A stretch of DNA of 64,000 nucleotides from JBCCMQ01 sp039026235 (GTDB lineage Bacteria; Pseudomonadota; Alphaproteobacteria; Rhodobacterales; Rhodobacteraceae): positions 1-64,000 of the forward strand of contig JBCCMQ010000002.1 in assembly GCA_039026235.1 (NCBI GenBank), in the 5' to 3' direction. The position numbers and the translations under genes are program-made. Below, piece after piece: positions 7,107 to 16,266 of this stretch. Each line of letters starts with the position of its first letter. The first letter of the stretch is position 1. The notes beneath the pieces were generated by a model. That model made no database searches. It worked only from the letters and a program-made list of their open reading frames with translations, and was not told the DNA's origin.

Positions 7107-8579
7107 AAAAAGAGACAGATTGTCGTCGTTGGATCAGGAAATGCGGCGATGTCGGCGGGTATCGCGGCGTTGGAAGCGGGCGCAGATGTATTGATGTTGG
7201 AAAAGGCCCCCGAGGCACTGGCGGGCGGCAACACCAAGTACACCGCCGGCGCAATGCGCTTTGCCTATGAGGCGTCCGAGGAGCTCTTGCCGCTGTTATC
7301 CGACCCCGGTGACGCACGCATTTCGCGGACTGACTTTGGCAGCTATTCGAAAACCAAGTTTGCCGAGGACCTCCTGGGGTTCAACGAAGGTCTGCCCTTG
7401 TCACCGGAACAGGAAACGCTTGTAGGGGAATCCTATGGTGCCGTGCGCTGGCTGGCCCGACACGGCGTGACCTACGAACCAATCTACGCGCGGCAGAGTT
7501 TTGAAAAGGACGGTCGTTTCGTGTTCTGGGGCGGATTAACGCTTGCGGCGGACAACGAAGGTGTTGGCCTTTTCGATATGGAACGCGCCGCTTTCGAGCG
7601 GTTGGGCGGGCGCATCCGATTTGACGCCGCTGTCACTGACCTTTTGCAAGACGCCGACCGGGTTACGGGCGTGCGGGTCGGAGAAGAGGTGATCGAAGCA
7701 GATGCCGTCATTCTCGCCTGTGGCGGATTTGAAGCGAGTGATGCGCTTCGGGCTTCTCATATCGGGCCTGACTGGTCGGTCGCGAAGGTGCGCGGTACGC
7801 CCATGAACACCGGCGATGGACTGCGAATGGCCCATGCGTGCGGTGCGCAGTCATACGGCAAATACGATGGTTGCCATGCCACGCCGATGGACCTTCACAT
7901 GAAGGACTACGGCAATCTGGATCTTCCGCCGAAAGAGCGGAAGAATTACCGTAAGATCTGCTACTTCCTTGGCGTGATGCTGAATGCCAAAGGCGAACGC
8001 TTTGTCGATGAAGGCATCAACTTCAGAAACTATACTTATGCGCAGTTCGGCCGTGCGGTTCTGGAACAACCCGGTCACTTTGCTTGGCAGATATTCGACG
8101 CAAAGGTTCTGGATTTGCTTTATGGGGAATACCACTTCCAAGACGCCAGCTACGTAACGGCGGATACGCTTGAAGAACTTGTCACAAAGCTTGATGGGGT
8201 CGATGGCGACGCTGCACTCAAGACGCTTCAGACCTTCAACGCGGCGGTCGATCAGGGCACGCCTTTCGACCCGACTGTCCTTGATGGCAAAGCCGCAAAT
8301 GGCCTGGCTTTGGCCAAATCTAACTGGGCGCAGACCATAGATCAGGGGCCGTTTCGCGCCTATCCAGTCACTGGCGGGATTACTTTTACCTATGGTGGCT
8401 TGAAGATCGACGGAGATGGCCGTGTCTTGCGATCTGACGGGACAGCGATTGCCGGGCTGCATGCCTGCGGAGAACTGGTCGGTGGTGTGTTCTACGGCGG
8501 CTACCCAGGCGGATCAGGTCTGACGTCGGGGACGGTTTTCGGGTACCGCGCGGGCCGCGGCGCTGCGGGCCATCCATAG
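7104..8579 (+). CDS. tcuA: FAD-dependent tricarballylate dehydrogenase TcuA-like flavoprotein
   Basis: Flavoprotein of 491 residues in the fumarate-reductase/succinate-dehydrogenase flavoprotein fold. The N terminus has the dinucleotide motif VVVGSGNAAMSAGIAALEAG, then GGNTKYTAGAMRFAYE, which is typical of TcuA. The C terminus has the FAD-closing segment GGVFYGGYPGGSGLTSGTV. TcuA of Salmonella oxidises tricarballylate to cis-aconitate and normally works with the electron carrier TcuB. No tcuB is seen here, so electrons may leave by another route or the gene lies elsewhere. The ATG is set by a GGGAGG seven bases upstream and lies inside the mirrored control region. With the TTT transporter and PrpF-like isomerase it suggests tricarballylate or aconitate use. 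Other alkanoate or 3-ketosteroid-type dehydrogenase substrates remain possible. Confidence 0.82.
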   Translation: MKKRQIVVVGSGNAAMSAGIAALEAGADVLMLEKAPEALAGGNTKYTAGAMRFAYEASEELLPLLSDPGDARISRTDFGSYSKTKFAEDLLGFNEGLPLSPEQETLVGESYGAVRWLARHGVTYEPIYARQSFEKDGRFVFWGGLTLAADNEGVGLFDMERAAFERLGGRIRFDAAVTDLLQDADRVTGVRVGEEVIEADAVILACGGFEASDALRASHIGPDWSVAKVRGTPMNTGDGLRMAHACGAQSYGKYDGCHATPMDLHMKDYGNLDLPPKERKNYRKICYFLGVMLNAKGERFVDEGINFRNYTYAQFGRAVLEQPGHFAWQIFDAKVLDLLYGEYHFQDASYVTADTLEELVTKLDGVDGDAALKTLQTFNAAVDQGTPFDPTVLDGKAANGLALAKSNWAQTIDQGPFRAYPVTGGITFTYGGLKIDGDGRVLRSDGTAIAGLHACGELVGGVFYGGYPGGSGLTSGTVFGYRAGRGAAGHP

Positions 8580-8772
8580 GATTTCCATTATTTTTCCGTG
8601 GCTTATCTGGCTTCAAGGCCCTTAGGCCGATTGTTCTGTCGGTTTCTTCTGCTCGAAATTGGCTGGACCGACGATGTTCGCGGTAAGTCACTGGCCAGAG
8701 CTGTGCCAGTTTGCGCGCTTGACCGCTTTGCGGCGCGGTCCATAATGAACGCATCCAATACGGGAGGGCAAA

Positions 8773-9156
8773 GTGACCAGATTTGTATCGGTATTTGCAC
8801 TCGGTCTTCTTACGGCAACTTCCGGATCGGTCGGTGCGCAGTCTCTCGATGATTCCGATGCGGCGGCGGCCAGCGCGCGAGCCCTGATCGACATGTGTGC
8901 CGCAACCGGCGACAGCAGTGACGCGATCAAAGCGCGAATCTTCTGCCACGGGTTTCTGACCGGGACACTCCAGTTTCACAATGCATTGGTATCCGGTGGC
9001 GATTTTCGTCCCATCGCCTGTCCATCAGCCGGTGTAACACGCGCTGAAGCTGCCCGCGCGCTTGCAGAATGGGGCAGCGGCCGCAGCGATCTTGAACAGA
9101 TTAGCGCGGTCGAGGGTTTGGCCCGGGCCGCCCAGGCGAAATGGCCCTGCGGTTAG
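8773..9156 (+). CDS. Secreted Rap1a/Tai-like protein
   Basis: Small exported protein of 127 residues. A signal peptide covers about residues 1-22 (cleavage near VGA-QS). The mature domain has four cysteines in the pattern seen in Rap1a/Tai proteins: IDMCAA, IFCHGFLTG, IACPSAGVTRAEAARAL and a C-terminal KWPCG. The family was named for immunity proteins to type VI secretion amidases, but many members are stand-alone periplasmic proteins of unknown role. No effector or secretion gene lies nearby, so an immunity role is not supported here. The GTG start is chosen because GGGAGGG precedes it by five bases. It is probably co-transcribed with the lipoprotein gene 13 bases downstream. Confidence 0.7.
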   Translation: MTRFVSVFALGLLTATSGSVGAQSLDDSDAAAASARALIDMCAATGDSSDAIKARIFCHGFLTGTLQFHNALVSGGDFRPIACPSAGVTRAEAARALAEWGSGRSDLEQISAVEGLARAAQAKWPCG

Positions 9157-9169
9157 AACGGAGGCTGTA

Positions 9170-9400
9170 ATGCAAAAAATTTTGGGTCATCGGCTGCTCC
9201 TCGGGCTCGCGGTGTTGGGCATCGCTGCCGGGTGCACCTTGGACGAACAGGCCGGAGAGGCGGCTGGCACCGGTCTGGTCGCCGGCGCCGTGGCCGGGGC
9301 TGTTGTCGGCGCGTTTAATGGCGACATGGGCAAGTCGGCGGTCGTTGGTGGTGCGTCCGCCGCGGCCGGCAGCTTTGTCGCGGATCAGATGACGCGGTGA
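9170..9400 (+). CDS. Small glycine-zipper lipoprotein
   Basis: Predicted lipoprotein of 76 residues. The signal peptide ends in the lipobox LGIAAGC, so Cys about 20 would be lipidated. The rest is a glycine/alanine zipper (TGLVAGAVAGAVVGAFNG, then VVGGASAAAGSF), a pattern of outer-membrane-associated 17-kDa antigen and OmpA/YMGG-like proteins. The ATG at 9170 has GGAGG six bases upstream; a longer reading starting at 9062 overlaps the previous gene and is rejected. It sits between the Rap1a-like gene and a membrane hydrolase gene that starts one base after its stop, so the four genes look like one transcript. A function in envelope structure is inferred only. Confidence 0.72.
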   Translation: MQKILGHRLLLGLAVLGIAAGCTLDEQAGEAAGTGLVAGAVAGAVVGAFNGDMGKSAVVGGASAAAGSFVADQMTR

Positions 9401-9401
9401 C

Positions 9402-11105
9402 ATGACGGCGGAAGCCGGCGTCAACGGCAAGGACAAGGCCGCAGCGCGTGGCGCCGGTTTGAAGTTTTTCGGTATCTTCCCATTTCCGCTTTGTCTTGGA
9501 TTGGTGCTTTTCGCCGCTTCCATGGCGCCTTCCCTTATACCGCGTGGCTGGGTTCTTCAGGGCATCCTGGCGGGTCTGGTCATGGCAATCGGTTACTTGA
9601 TCGGACGTTTCGGTGTAAGCCTCTGGAACGCATTGCAAATTCCACCCCTCGCGCGTCGCTGGTCGGTGTCGCTGGCTGGACTGGCCAGCATCTCCAGCGT
9701 CGGGCTTTTGGTCTGGTCGCTTGCCATGTCCGCGAACTGGCAAAACAGCATACGTCAACGCGTCGATATGGAGGTGGTTGATGGTTTCCACACAGGGGCA
9801 ATCGTCTTTGTAGCGCTTAGCGTCTTTTTGTGCTTGTTTCTGCTCGGCCTGGGCGTGCAGTGGGTCTACGATCTGCTGCGCAGCCGCCTTTACCGCCTGA
9901 TCCCGCGCCACAGTGCCAACACCGCCGGATTCATTCTGGTCGTGGCACTTCTGTTCATTCTAACGCGCGATGGCCTCGTCGCCCGCACCATGGATTTCCT
10001 GGACAGCTCCTACGAGACCGCACAAGAACTTTTTGCCACGGCTCCGATGCCACCGGAAGACGGTTCCTTGCCCGGTGGCCCGGGCTCGTTCGTTGATTGG
10101 GGCGCAATGGGTCAGCCGGGTCGCGACTTTGTGCTCGCCGGTCCGGACGCTGCCGCCATTACCGCATTCACCGAGCGCCCCGCCAAAGATCCGATCCGCG
10201 TCTACGTGGGTCGTGCCCAGGCCGATGATCCGGAAGGACGTGCCGTTGCGGCGCTGGAAGAACTCATTAGGCTGGGCGGCTTTGAGCGGGGCGCGATTGT
10301 TGTCGCCAGTCCTACGGGGACGGGATGGCTCGACCCGGGCGGGCATGATCCGATGGAGTTCATGCTTGACGGAGACGTGGCTACCGTTGCCGTGCAGTAC
10401 TCTTACCTGCAGTCGCCCCTGGCCCTGGTTTTCGAGACTAATGCGGGCCTCGATCAGGCAACGGCGACTATGCGGGCGGTCTATGACCATTGGCGCAGCT
10501 TGCCAAGCGACAGCAGGCCCGAATTCTACATGCATGGCATCAGCCTTGGTGCCTGGTCTTCCATGTATTCATTCGACATTTTCGCCATGGTGAACGACCC
10601 GATCAACGGGGCGTTCTGGGCCGGGCCGCCCTTCCCGTCGGACCTTTGGCAAAGGGCCATCCGCGCCAGAAACCCGGGAACACCCTACGTTCTTCCCGAG
10701 GTCGGAACAGGAAAGCTCGTGCGGTTTCTGTCGCAGTACAAAGGGGCAGATCGCGCGGTGGCAGACTGGGGCATTCTGCGGGTTGCGTTCCTGCAATACG
10801 CCTCAGATCCGATTGTCTTTTACGAGCCTGCATCGCTTTGGCGCGCGCCCGAATGGATGCGCGAGCCGCCAGCGGCGGACGTGTCTCCCGACCTGATTTT
10901 CGTACCCGTTGTAACGCAGCTTCAGCTCGCGCTGGATATGGCGCTGTCGACGGCTTTGCCCCAAGGCTACGGTCACAACTATGTCGCAGAGCATTATATC
11001 GACGGATGGGTTGAGATTTTACAGCCGACCCCCTGGACCGGGGCGGACACCGTGCGGCTAAAGGAAATCTGCAGCCTTGATTGGGGGCTCGGTTGCAAAA
11101 ATTGA
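9402..11105 (+). CDS. Integral membrane alpha/beta hydrolase (Abhydrolase_9 family)
   Basis: Protein of 567 residues in two parts. The N-terminal third is a membrane domain of about five helices with the family signature SMAPSLIPRGWVLQGILAG near residue 40. From about residue 220 there is a serine-hydrolase domain with the nucleophile elbow GISLGAW (G-x-S-x-G), a likely acid in YASDPIVFYEP and a likely base in GYGHNY. This matches the Abhydrolase_9_N plus Abhydrolase_9 architecture, whose substrates are largely unknown; an envelope lipid or ester is likely given the membrane anchor. It starts one base after the lipoprotein stop and its 3' end overlaps the next hydrolase start, so coupling is strong. 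Family call good, substrate unknown. Confidence 0.8.
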   Translation: MTAEAGVNGKDKAAARGAGLKFFGIFPFPLCLGLVLFAASMAPSLIPRGWVLQGILAGLVMAIGYLIGRFGVSLWNALQIPPLARRWSVSLAGLASISSVGLLVWSLAMSANWQNSIRQRVDMEVVDGFHTGAIVFVALSVFLCLFLLGLGVQWVYDLLRSRLYRLIPRHSANTAGFILVVALLFILTRDGLVARTMDFLDSSYETAQELFATAPMPPEDGSLPGGPGSFVDWGAMGQPGRDFVLAGPDAAAITAFTERPAKDPIRVYVGRAQADDPEGRAVAALEELIRLGGFERGAIVVASPTGTGWLDPGGHDPMEFMLDGDVATVAVQYSYLQSPLALVFETNAGLDQATATMRAVYDHWRSLPSDSRPEFYMHGISLGAWSSMYSFDIFAMVNDPINGAFWAGPPFPSDLWQRAIRARNPGTPYVLPEVGTGKLVRFLSQYKGADRAVADWGILRVAFLQYASDPIVFYEPASLWRAPEWMREPPAADVSPDLIFVPVVTQLQLALDMALSTALPQGYGHNYVAEHYIDGWVEILQPTPWTGADTVRLKEICSLDWGLGCKN

Positions 11106-11953
11106 TCCTCTGGAGCGCTGCCGCCATTGGCCTCGTGTTGATCGGTCTGTCGATCAATACCGCGCGAAACGCCGGTGGGCTGACCGTCATTGATGAAACA
11201 CCGGCAGCGCGACTTGAAAAGCTGGAGCCGGGGTTTCGCCTGATCGAGCCGGACGGGCAGGGGCCGCATCCGGCGGTCGTTCTGCTGTCGGGTTGCGACG
11301 GCGTTCGCGACAACATGGCAACCTGGGCCGAGGAATTCGTGGCGCAGGGTTATTTGGCGCTGATTTTGGACAGCCACAGCCCGCGGGGATTTGACCGCCT
11401 TGAAGCATGGAGGCTGGTTTGCGCAGCGCAGGTTCTGACCGGGGCCGAGCGGGCCGGCGATGTGGCGGTCGCATTGGATTGGCTGCAGGACGGCGGCATG
11501 ACCGACGGAACCGCCGTGGTCCTGGGTGCGTCCCACGGGGGCTGGTCGGCCCTTGAGCTTGCGGGCCTTGCGCTACGGGGGCAGGTGCCGCCGGGCCTGA
11601 CAGACTGGCCCGCGCCATCAGACGCGTTGGTGGGTGCGGTGTCGGGTGTGATCGTTCTCTACCCCTATTGCGGCATCCTAAATCGGGCCGACGAATCTGA
11701 TTGGAGCGACGGACCGCCGACCCTGATGATCATATCCGGGCAGGACAGCGTAGTGGGCGCGGACGAGTGCCGCGAGATGGCAATACGCCTTGCGGACCGG
11801 GGGGCACACATTCGCGCGGAGTTATATGAAGAGGCTGACCACGGCTTCGATCAAAAGGAACGTTCGCTTGTCTCGACACTTAAATTTGACAAAGAGTTCC
11901 GCGACCGCGCCCTGGCGGATGTGATCGAATTTCTTGCCACGGATGCACGGTGA
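11093..11953 (+). CDS. Dienelactone hydrolase-like alpha/beta hydrolase with N-terminal membrane anchor
   Basis: Protein of about 286 residues. One hydrophobic segment at the N terminus (LILWSAAAIGLVLIGLSI) should anchor or export it. The hydrolase domain shows an oxyanion-type loop VVLLSGCDGVRDNM, the nucleophile motif LGASHGGWS with serine rather than the cysteine of classical dienelactone hydrolase, an aspartate in SGQDSVVG and the base in EADHGFD. The start is uncertain: TTG at 11093 follows GGGGGC closely, and TTG at 11081 would add four residues; either overlaps the previous gene. It completes a four-gene unit with another membrane hydrolase, so the two enzymes may act in sequence on an envelope or periplasmic ester. 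This is inference. Confidence 0.75.
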   Translation: MQKLILWSAAAIGLVLIGLSINTARNAGGLTVIDETPAARLEKLEPGFRLIEPDGQGPHPAVVLLSGCDGVRDNMATWAEEFVAQGYLALILDSHSPRGFDRLEAWRLVCAAQVLTGAERAGDVAVALDWLQDGGMTDGTAVVLGASHGGWSALELAGLALRGQVPPGLTDWPAPSDALVGAVSGVIVLYPYCGILNRADESDWSDGPPTLMIISGQDSVVGADECREMAIRLADRGAHIRAELYEEADHGFDQKERSLVSTLKFDKEFRDRALADVIEFLATDAR

Positions 11954-12130
11954 GCTCTTCCCGGAACTCGGTGGCAAACAAACAGTCGTAGCTGGCGCCA
12001 AGTTCTGCTCGCCGATTGGGCGCTTCTGCGGCCATGCGACACTACTGGCGGCGTTGTGAACTTAGTCCGCTGGTGCTGGCACCAAAACTGTGGTTCCTTT
12101 TGCGGGCCCAGGAATCCGAAGGGAGACACC

Positions 12131-13201
12131 ATGCAGCGCAACTTTCTAAAGACGTTTTTCGTTACGCTGATCGGCCTTAGCATATCCGCACCGCTGTTTG
12201 CGCAGCAGGATGAAGACACCGAGTTTGAGCCTGTGCCACGACCGGCGAAATTAATCGATGTTGTCGAGTTCGACCCAACGCTGTCGCTCGTATTGCCGGC
12301 CGAAATCGAGCCTTCCCTTAAGGCGGTTCTGACGCTTCAGGTGGGTGGATTGCTGGTAGAGCTTCCGGTGGCCGAGGGGCAACCGGTCAGCGAGGGTGAC
12401 CTGATCGCAAAGGTCGATTCGACCGAGCTTGAAAACACCTACAACACGGCAATCACCGAATTGGCCGATGCCGAAGATGAATACAATCGCGCCGAGCAGC
12501 TTTTTGAAAGCAATACAATTTCACGCGTCTCCCTTGATCGGGCTGAGCGCGAACTGGACATTGCGCAGCTTGCTCTGGATACAAGCCGCAAACAGCTTGA
12601 AGACGCGACCTTGCTTGCGCCGTTCGATGGCGTCATTTCGGAAGTTAACGTCGAACAGTTTCAGACTGTTTCGGCTGCGACTGCCGTGGTGAATTTGCAA
12701 AGCCTCGACAACTACGAAGCTTTCGTCTCGGTCCCCGCGAGCTCAATCGCTAACTCGGCGGAAGTCGAAATTGTCGAGACCACCTTGGTCCTGGATGTCG
12801 CGCCGCTGTTAGAGATCCCGGCGCAATTCAAGTACATCGCACCCCAGGCCGACCCTTCTACACAGACCTATGAGGTTAGGTTTGAATTTGAACCGCCGGA
12901 GGGCCTGATCGTCCTTCCCGGTATGAGCGGTGAAATGCGCGCTACCGCCACCGTCCCAGTTGCTGAAGATGCCTCTATTGTCGACGTTCCTCTTTCGGCG
13001 ATCATGTTCGACGGATCAGAGACATTTGTTTGGCGGGTTGAGCCCGATGCAATGACCGTATCGAGGATACCGATCACCGTCGGTGAGGCCGTGGGAGAGT
13101 ACCTTCCCGTCACGGCTGGCCTTGCCGTTGGCGATACGATTGTTGCCGCCGGAGCGTCCTATCTGGCGGAAGGCCAGGAAATCCGGCGCTGGGAAGACTA
13201 G
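12131..13201 (+). CDS. RND efflux periplasmic adaptor (HlyD/membrane fusion protein)
   Basis: Adaptor protein of 356 residues linking an inner-membrane RND pump to an outer-membrane channel. A signal peptide lies at residues 1-24 (cleavage after LFA). Then come a lipoyl-like half (LQVGGLLVELPVAEGQPVSE), a coiled-coil hairpin with many Glu/Arg/Leu residues (about 95-150), the second lipoyl half (ATLLAPFDGVISEVNVEQF) and beta-barrel/membrane-proximal domains. The ATG follows AGGGAGA by five bases. The pump gene starts eight bases after its stop. No TolC-like gene is in the window, so the channel is probably shared. No local regulator gene is adjacent. Confidence 0.88.
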   Translation: MQRNFLKTFFVTLIGLSISAPLFAQQDEDTEFEPVPRPAKLIDVVEFDPTLSLVLPAEIEPSLKAVLTLQVGGLLVELPVAEGQPVSEGDLIAKVDSTELENTYNTAITELADAEDEYNRAEQLFESNTISRVSLDRAERELDIAQLALDTSRKQLEDATLLAPFDGVISEVNVEQFQTVSAATAVVNLQSLDNYEAFVSVPASSIANSAEVEIVETTLVLDVAPLLEIPAQFKYIAPQADPSTQTYEVRFEFEPPEGLIVLPGMSGEMRATATVPVAEDASIVDVPLSAIMFDGSETFVWRVEPDAMTVSRIPITVGEAVGEYLPVTAGLAVGDTIVAAGASYLAEGQEIRRWED

Positions 13202-13209
13202 ACCAAACA

Positions 13210-16200
13210 ATGAGCATTGCAGAATTTTCGATTAAGAACCGCCTGATCTGCTGGATCGTGGTTGTCATTTCCATGGTCGGCGGGCTGAACGCCTACCAGA
13301 ACATGCCGCGGTTTGAAGACCCTGAGTTCACTATCAGAACGGCCCAGGTCATAACCTTCTATCCAGGTGCAACGCCCGAGGAAGTCGCGAACGAAATCTC
13401 GGAAACGCTGGAAGACGCTATTCAGGACATGAAGGAAGTGGACGAGATAACGTCCGATTCCACGTCCGGCCGGTCAATCATTAGCGTCGACATCAAGTTC
13501 GAGGACTCACCGAACAAGGACGATCTCGATCTGATTTTCACCAAGCTCAGGAACAAGGTGAATGACGCAGCGGCCGAGCTTCCACCGGGCGCGTCACAGC
13601 CCTTTGTGGATGATGAATACGGCGATGTTTTCGGGCTGTACTATCTGCTCACCGGAGATGGGTTCACGCCCCGCGAGATGTCCGACTACGCGGATGACCT
13701 GCGCAAGGAACTGCTGGCCGTGGAAGGCGTCGGCAAGGTCGAGATCACGGGTGAGTTGGACGAGGCGATTTATGTTGAGTTCAGCCAAGAACAGATCGCC
13801 AACGTCGGCATTAGCGTGGATTCGATCTTTGCGCAGTTGACCGAACACAGTTCGGTCGTGCCTGCGGGCGAGGTAGAACTTGCCAACAAGCGCATTGACG
13901 TCCAGCTGCCTGAGACCATCGACACGGTCGCGGCTTTGGAGAACACCGTTGTCTCGGCCGGCGACCAGGGCAATATCGTCCGCCTTCGCGATGTGGCGAG
14001 CGTCACGCGGGGCTATGAAGACCCTCCCACATTGATCATGCGGTACAACGGGTTGCCCGCCCTCGGAATCGGTGTTTCGGTGATTTCCAGCGAGAACATC
14101 GTTCGGATCGGCGGTCTTATTTCTGACCGCCTGGACGAACTGGAAAGTGAGCGCCCGATCGGGTTGGAGATCTCGAGCTACTACCATCAGGGTGAAGTCG
14201 TCGACGAATCCGTGAAATCCTTTGCATCGAACGTGTTTGCGGCCCTGGTGATCGTCTTGGTGACCCTGGCCATTTTCATGGGCATTCAATCGGGACTGGT
14301 GATCGGCGCGGTACTGGTTCTGACGATTGCCGCAACATTGACTGTCATGAGTGTTGTTGGCCTGCCGCTGCACAGGATTTCTCTGGGCGCGCTAATTATC
14401 GCGCTGGGTATGCTTGTGGACAATGCCATCGTTGTGACCGAAGGCATTCTGATCGGTGTGCGCGCTGGAAAATCCAAGCTGTCGGTGGCGGTCGACATTG
14501 TGTCGCGTACGAAATGGCCGCTACTGGGCGGTACGATCGTTGGGATCATTGCGTTTGCGCCGGTAGGCTTTGCGCCCGGCGACACTGCCGAATTTACCGG
14601 CGATCTGTTTTGGGTGGTGATGATCGCGCTCTTGTTCAGTTGGGTCTTTGCGCTCTCGGCTGTGCCGTTTTTTGCTGACCTCCTGTTCAAGGAACCCGAG
14701 GGCGATATCGAGCCGCCCAAGGAAAGCATATTCATGCGTCTGTACAAGAAGTTCATGGTGGGCGTGCTGCGCGTGCGCCTGCTAGCCGTACTGATCGCCT
14801 TCGGCGCATTCGGCGTCGCGATGTACGGACTTCAGTTTGTCAAACCGGGTTTCTTTCCGGCATCGACAACGCCTCAACTGGTTCTGGACTACTGGCTTCC
14901 GCAGGGGGGCAGCATCGAGCAAACCGACGCAGACATGCGCGAGCTAGAGACGTATCTGGCCGGTCTGGACGGTGTCACCGATGTTCATACGCTGGTCGGC
15001 GGCGGCACCCTGAGATACATGCTCGTCTACGGTCCCGAGGACACAACGCCATCTTACGGTCAGTTCCTGGTCAGGCTGGAAGACTACCGTCTTGTCGACG
15101 GTCTTTTGCCGCAGATACAGGCCTATGTTGATGCGAATTTCCCGGACAGCCAGGCCAAGGCTTGGCGTTTTCAGCTAGGACCCGGCGGCGGATCCAAGAT
15201 CGAAGCCGAGTTTAGCGGGCCCGATCCGCTGGTACTTCGGCAGCTGGCGGAAGAAGCCAAGGCCGTCATGAACGCCCATCCAGACTCTATTCTGGTCAAG
15301 GATGACTGGCGCCAGCAGGTGCCAACGGTTGAACCGGTCTTTAACGAAGCGCGCGCCAGACGCCTTGGTATCACGCGCGAAGACATCGCGGATGCGCTGA
15401 ATGTGAACTTCTCCGGCAAAGATGTCGGCCTCTACCGCGAAGACGACAATCTCATCCCCATCGTCCAGAGGGCGCCGGCCAATGAACGCCGTGGCGTCGG
15501 GTCCATCGACACAATTCAGGTTGCCAGCCAGACGACCGGAGGCGCCATTCCGATGGAACAACTGGTGGATTCGTTCCGCACCGTTTGGAAGGACGGTCAG
15601 TTTACGCGTCTAGACAATGTCTGGACGATCCAGGCCCAGGCAGATGCCCGGTCGGGTGTCTTGCCGGGCATTCTCGAAGCCGAGATTCGTCCCGATATCG
15701 AAGCGATCGAGCTCCCACCCGGTTATGAGTTGAACTGGAACGGTGAATCGGGCGACAGCGCCGAAGCGAACGAAAATCTGGTCTCCACCTTGCCGCTGGC
15801 CTTTGGTGCCATGGTGCTAACGGTTGTCTTGCTCTTTAACGCACTGCGGCAGCCGATCTTGATCTTCATGACGATACCGCTGTCAATGATCGGCGTAGTG
15901 ATCGGCCTGCTGCTGTTCGACAGTCCGCTCGAGTTCATGGCTATTCTTGGGGTTCTTTCGCTGGCCGGACTTCTGGTCAAAAACGCCATAGTGCTCGTGG
16001 ACCAGATGGACCTTGAGATTCGCGAAGGCAAACCGCGGTTCGATGCGCTGGTAGATTCTGCAGCCAGCCGCGTTAGACCGGTCATGATGGGTTCAATGAC
16101 AACCGTGTTTGGCGTCATACCGCTGCTTGCTGACGCATTCTTCCGGTCGATGGCGGTGGTTTTGATGTTTGGACTGAGCTTTGCGACCATCCTGACGCTG

Positions 16201-16266
16201 GTTGTCGTTCCGGCGTTGTACGGCATCTTCTTTCGTATCAAGTCAACCGAAACGGCGGAGGCCTAG
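13210..16266 (+). CDS. RND-family efflux transporter, AcrB-type
   Basis: Inner-membrane proton-driven pump of 1018 residues, full length for the hydrophobe/amphiphile efflux family. It has two six-helix halves, each with a large periplasmic loop. The charged proton-relay region in transmembrane helix 4 reads GMLVDNAIVVTEG (one Asp where AcrB has Asp-Asp) and that of helix 10 reads GLLVKNAIVLVDQ with the conserved Lys. The N terminus SIAEFSIKNRLICWIVVVIS is the usual first helix. The substrate cannot be read from sequence. Its TAG stop shares the four bases CTAG with the stop of the converging receiver-like gene. Confidence 0.9.
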   Translation: MSIAEFSIKNRLICWIVVVISMVGGLNAYQNMPRFEDPEFTIRTAQVITFYPGATPEEVANEISETLEDAIQDMKEVDEITSDSTSGRSIISVDIKFEDSPNKDDLDLIFTKLRNKVNDAAAELPPGASQPFVDDEYGDVFGLYYLLTGDGFTPREMSDYADDLRKELLAVEGVGKVEITGELDEAIYVEFSQEQIANVGISVDSIFAQLTEHSSVVPAGEVELANKRIDVQLPETIDTVAALENTVVSAGDQGNIVRLRDVASVTRGYEDPPTLIMRYNGLPALGIGVSVISSENIVRIGGLISDRLDELESERPIGLEISSYYHQGEVVDESVKSFASNVFAALVIVLVTLAIFMGIQSGLVIGAVLVLTIAATLTVMSVVGLPLHRISLGALIIALGMLVDNAIVVTEGILIGVRAGKSKLSVAVDIVSRTKWPLLGGTIVGIIAFAPVGFAPGDTAEFTGDLFWVVMIALLFSWVFALSAVPFFADLLFKEPEGDIEPPKESIFMRLYKKFMVGVLRVRLLAVLIAFGAFGVAMYGLQFVKPGFFPASTTPQLVLDYWLPQGGSIEQTDADMRELETYLAGLDGVTDVHTLVGGGTLRYMLVYGPEDTTPSYGQFLVRLEDYRLVDGLLPQIQAYVDANFPDSQAKAWRFQLGPGGGSKIEAEFSGPDPLVLRQLAEEAKAVMNAHPDSILVKDDWRQQVPTVEPVFNEARARRLGITREDIADALNVNFSGKDVGLYREDDNLIPIVQRAPANERRGVGSIDTIQVASQTTGGAIPMEQLVDSFRTVWKDGQFTRLDNVWTIQAQADARSGVLPGILEAEIRPDIEAIELPPGYELNWNGESGDSAEANENLVSTLPLAFGAMVLTVVLLFNALRQPILIFMTIPLSMIGVVIGLLLFDSPLEFMAILGVLSLAGLLVKNAIVLVDQMDLEIREGKPRFDALVDSAASRVRPVMMGSMTTVFGVIPLLADAFFRSMAVVLMFGLSFATILTLVVVPALYGIFFRIKSTETAEA

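Noticed and set aside
8773..9156. Type VI secretion immunity protein
   Set aside because: Rap1a/Tai resemblance only; no amidase effector or secretion genes nearby.
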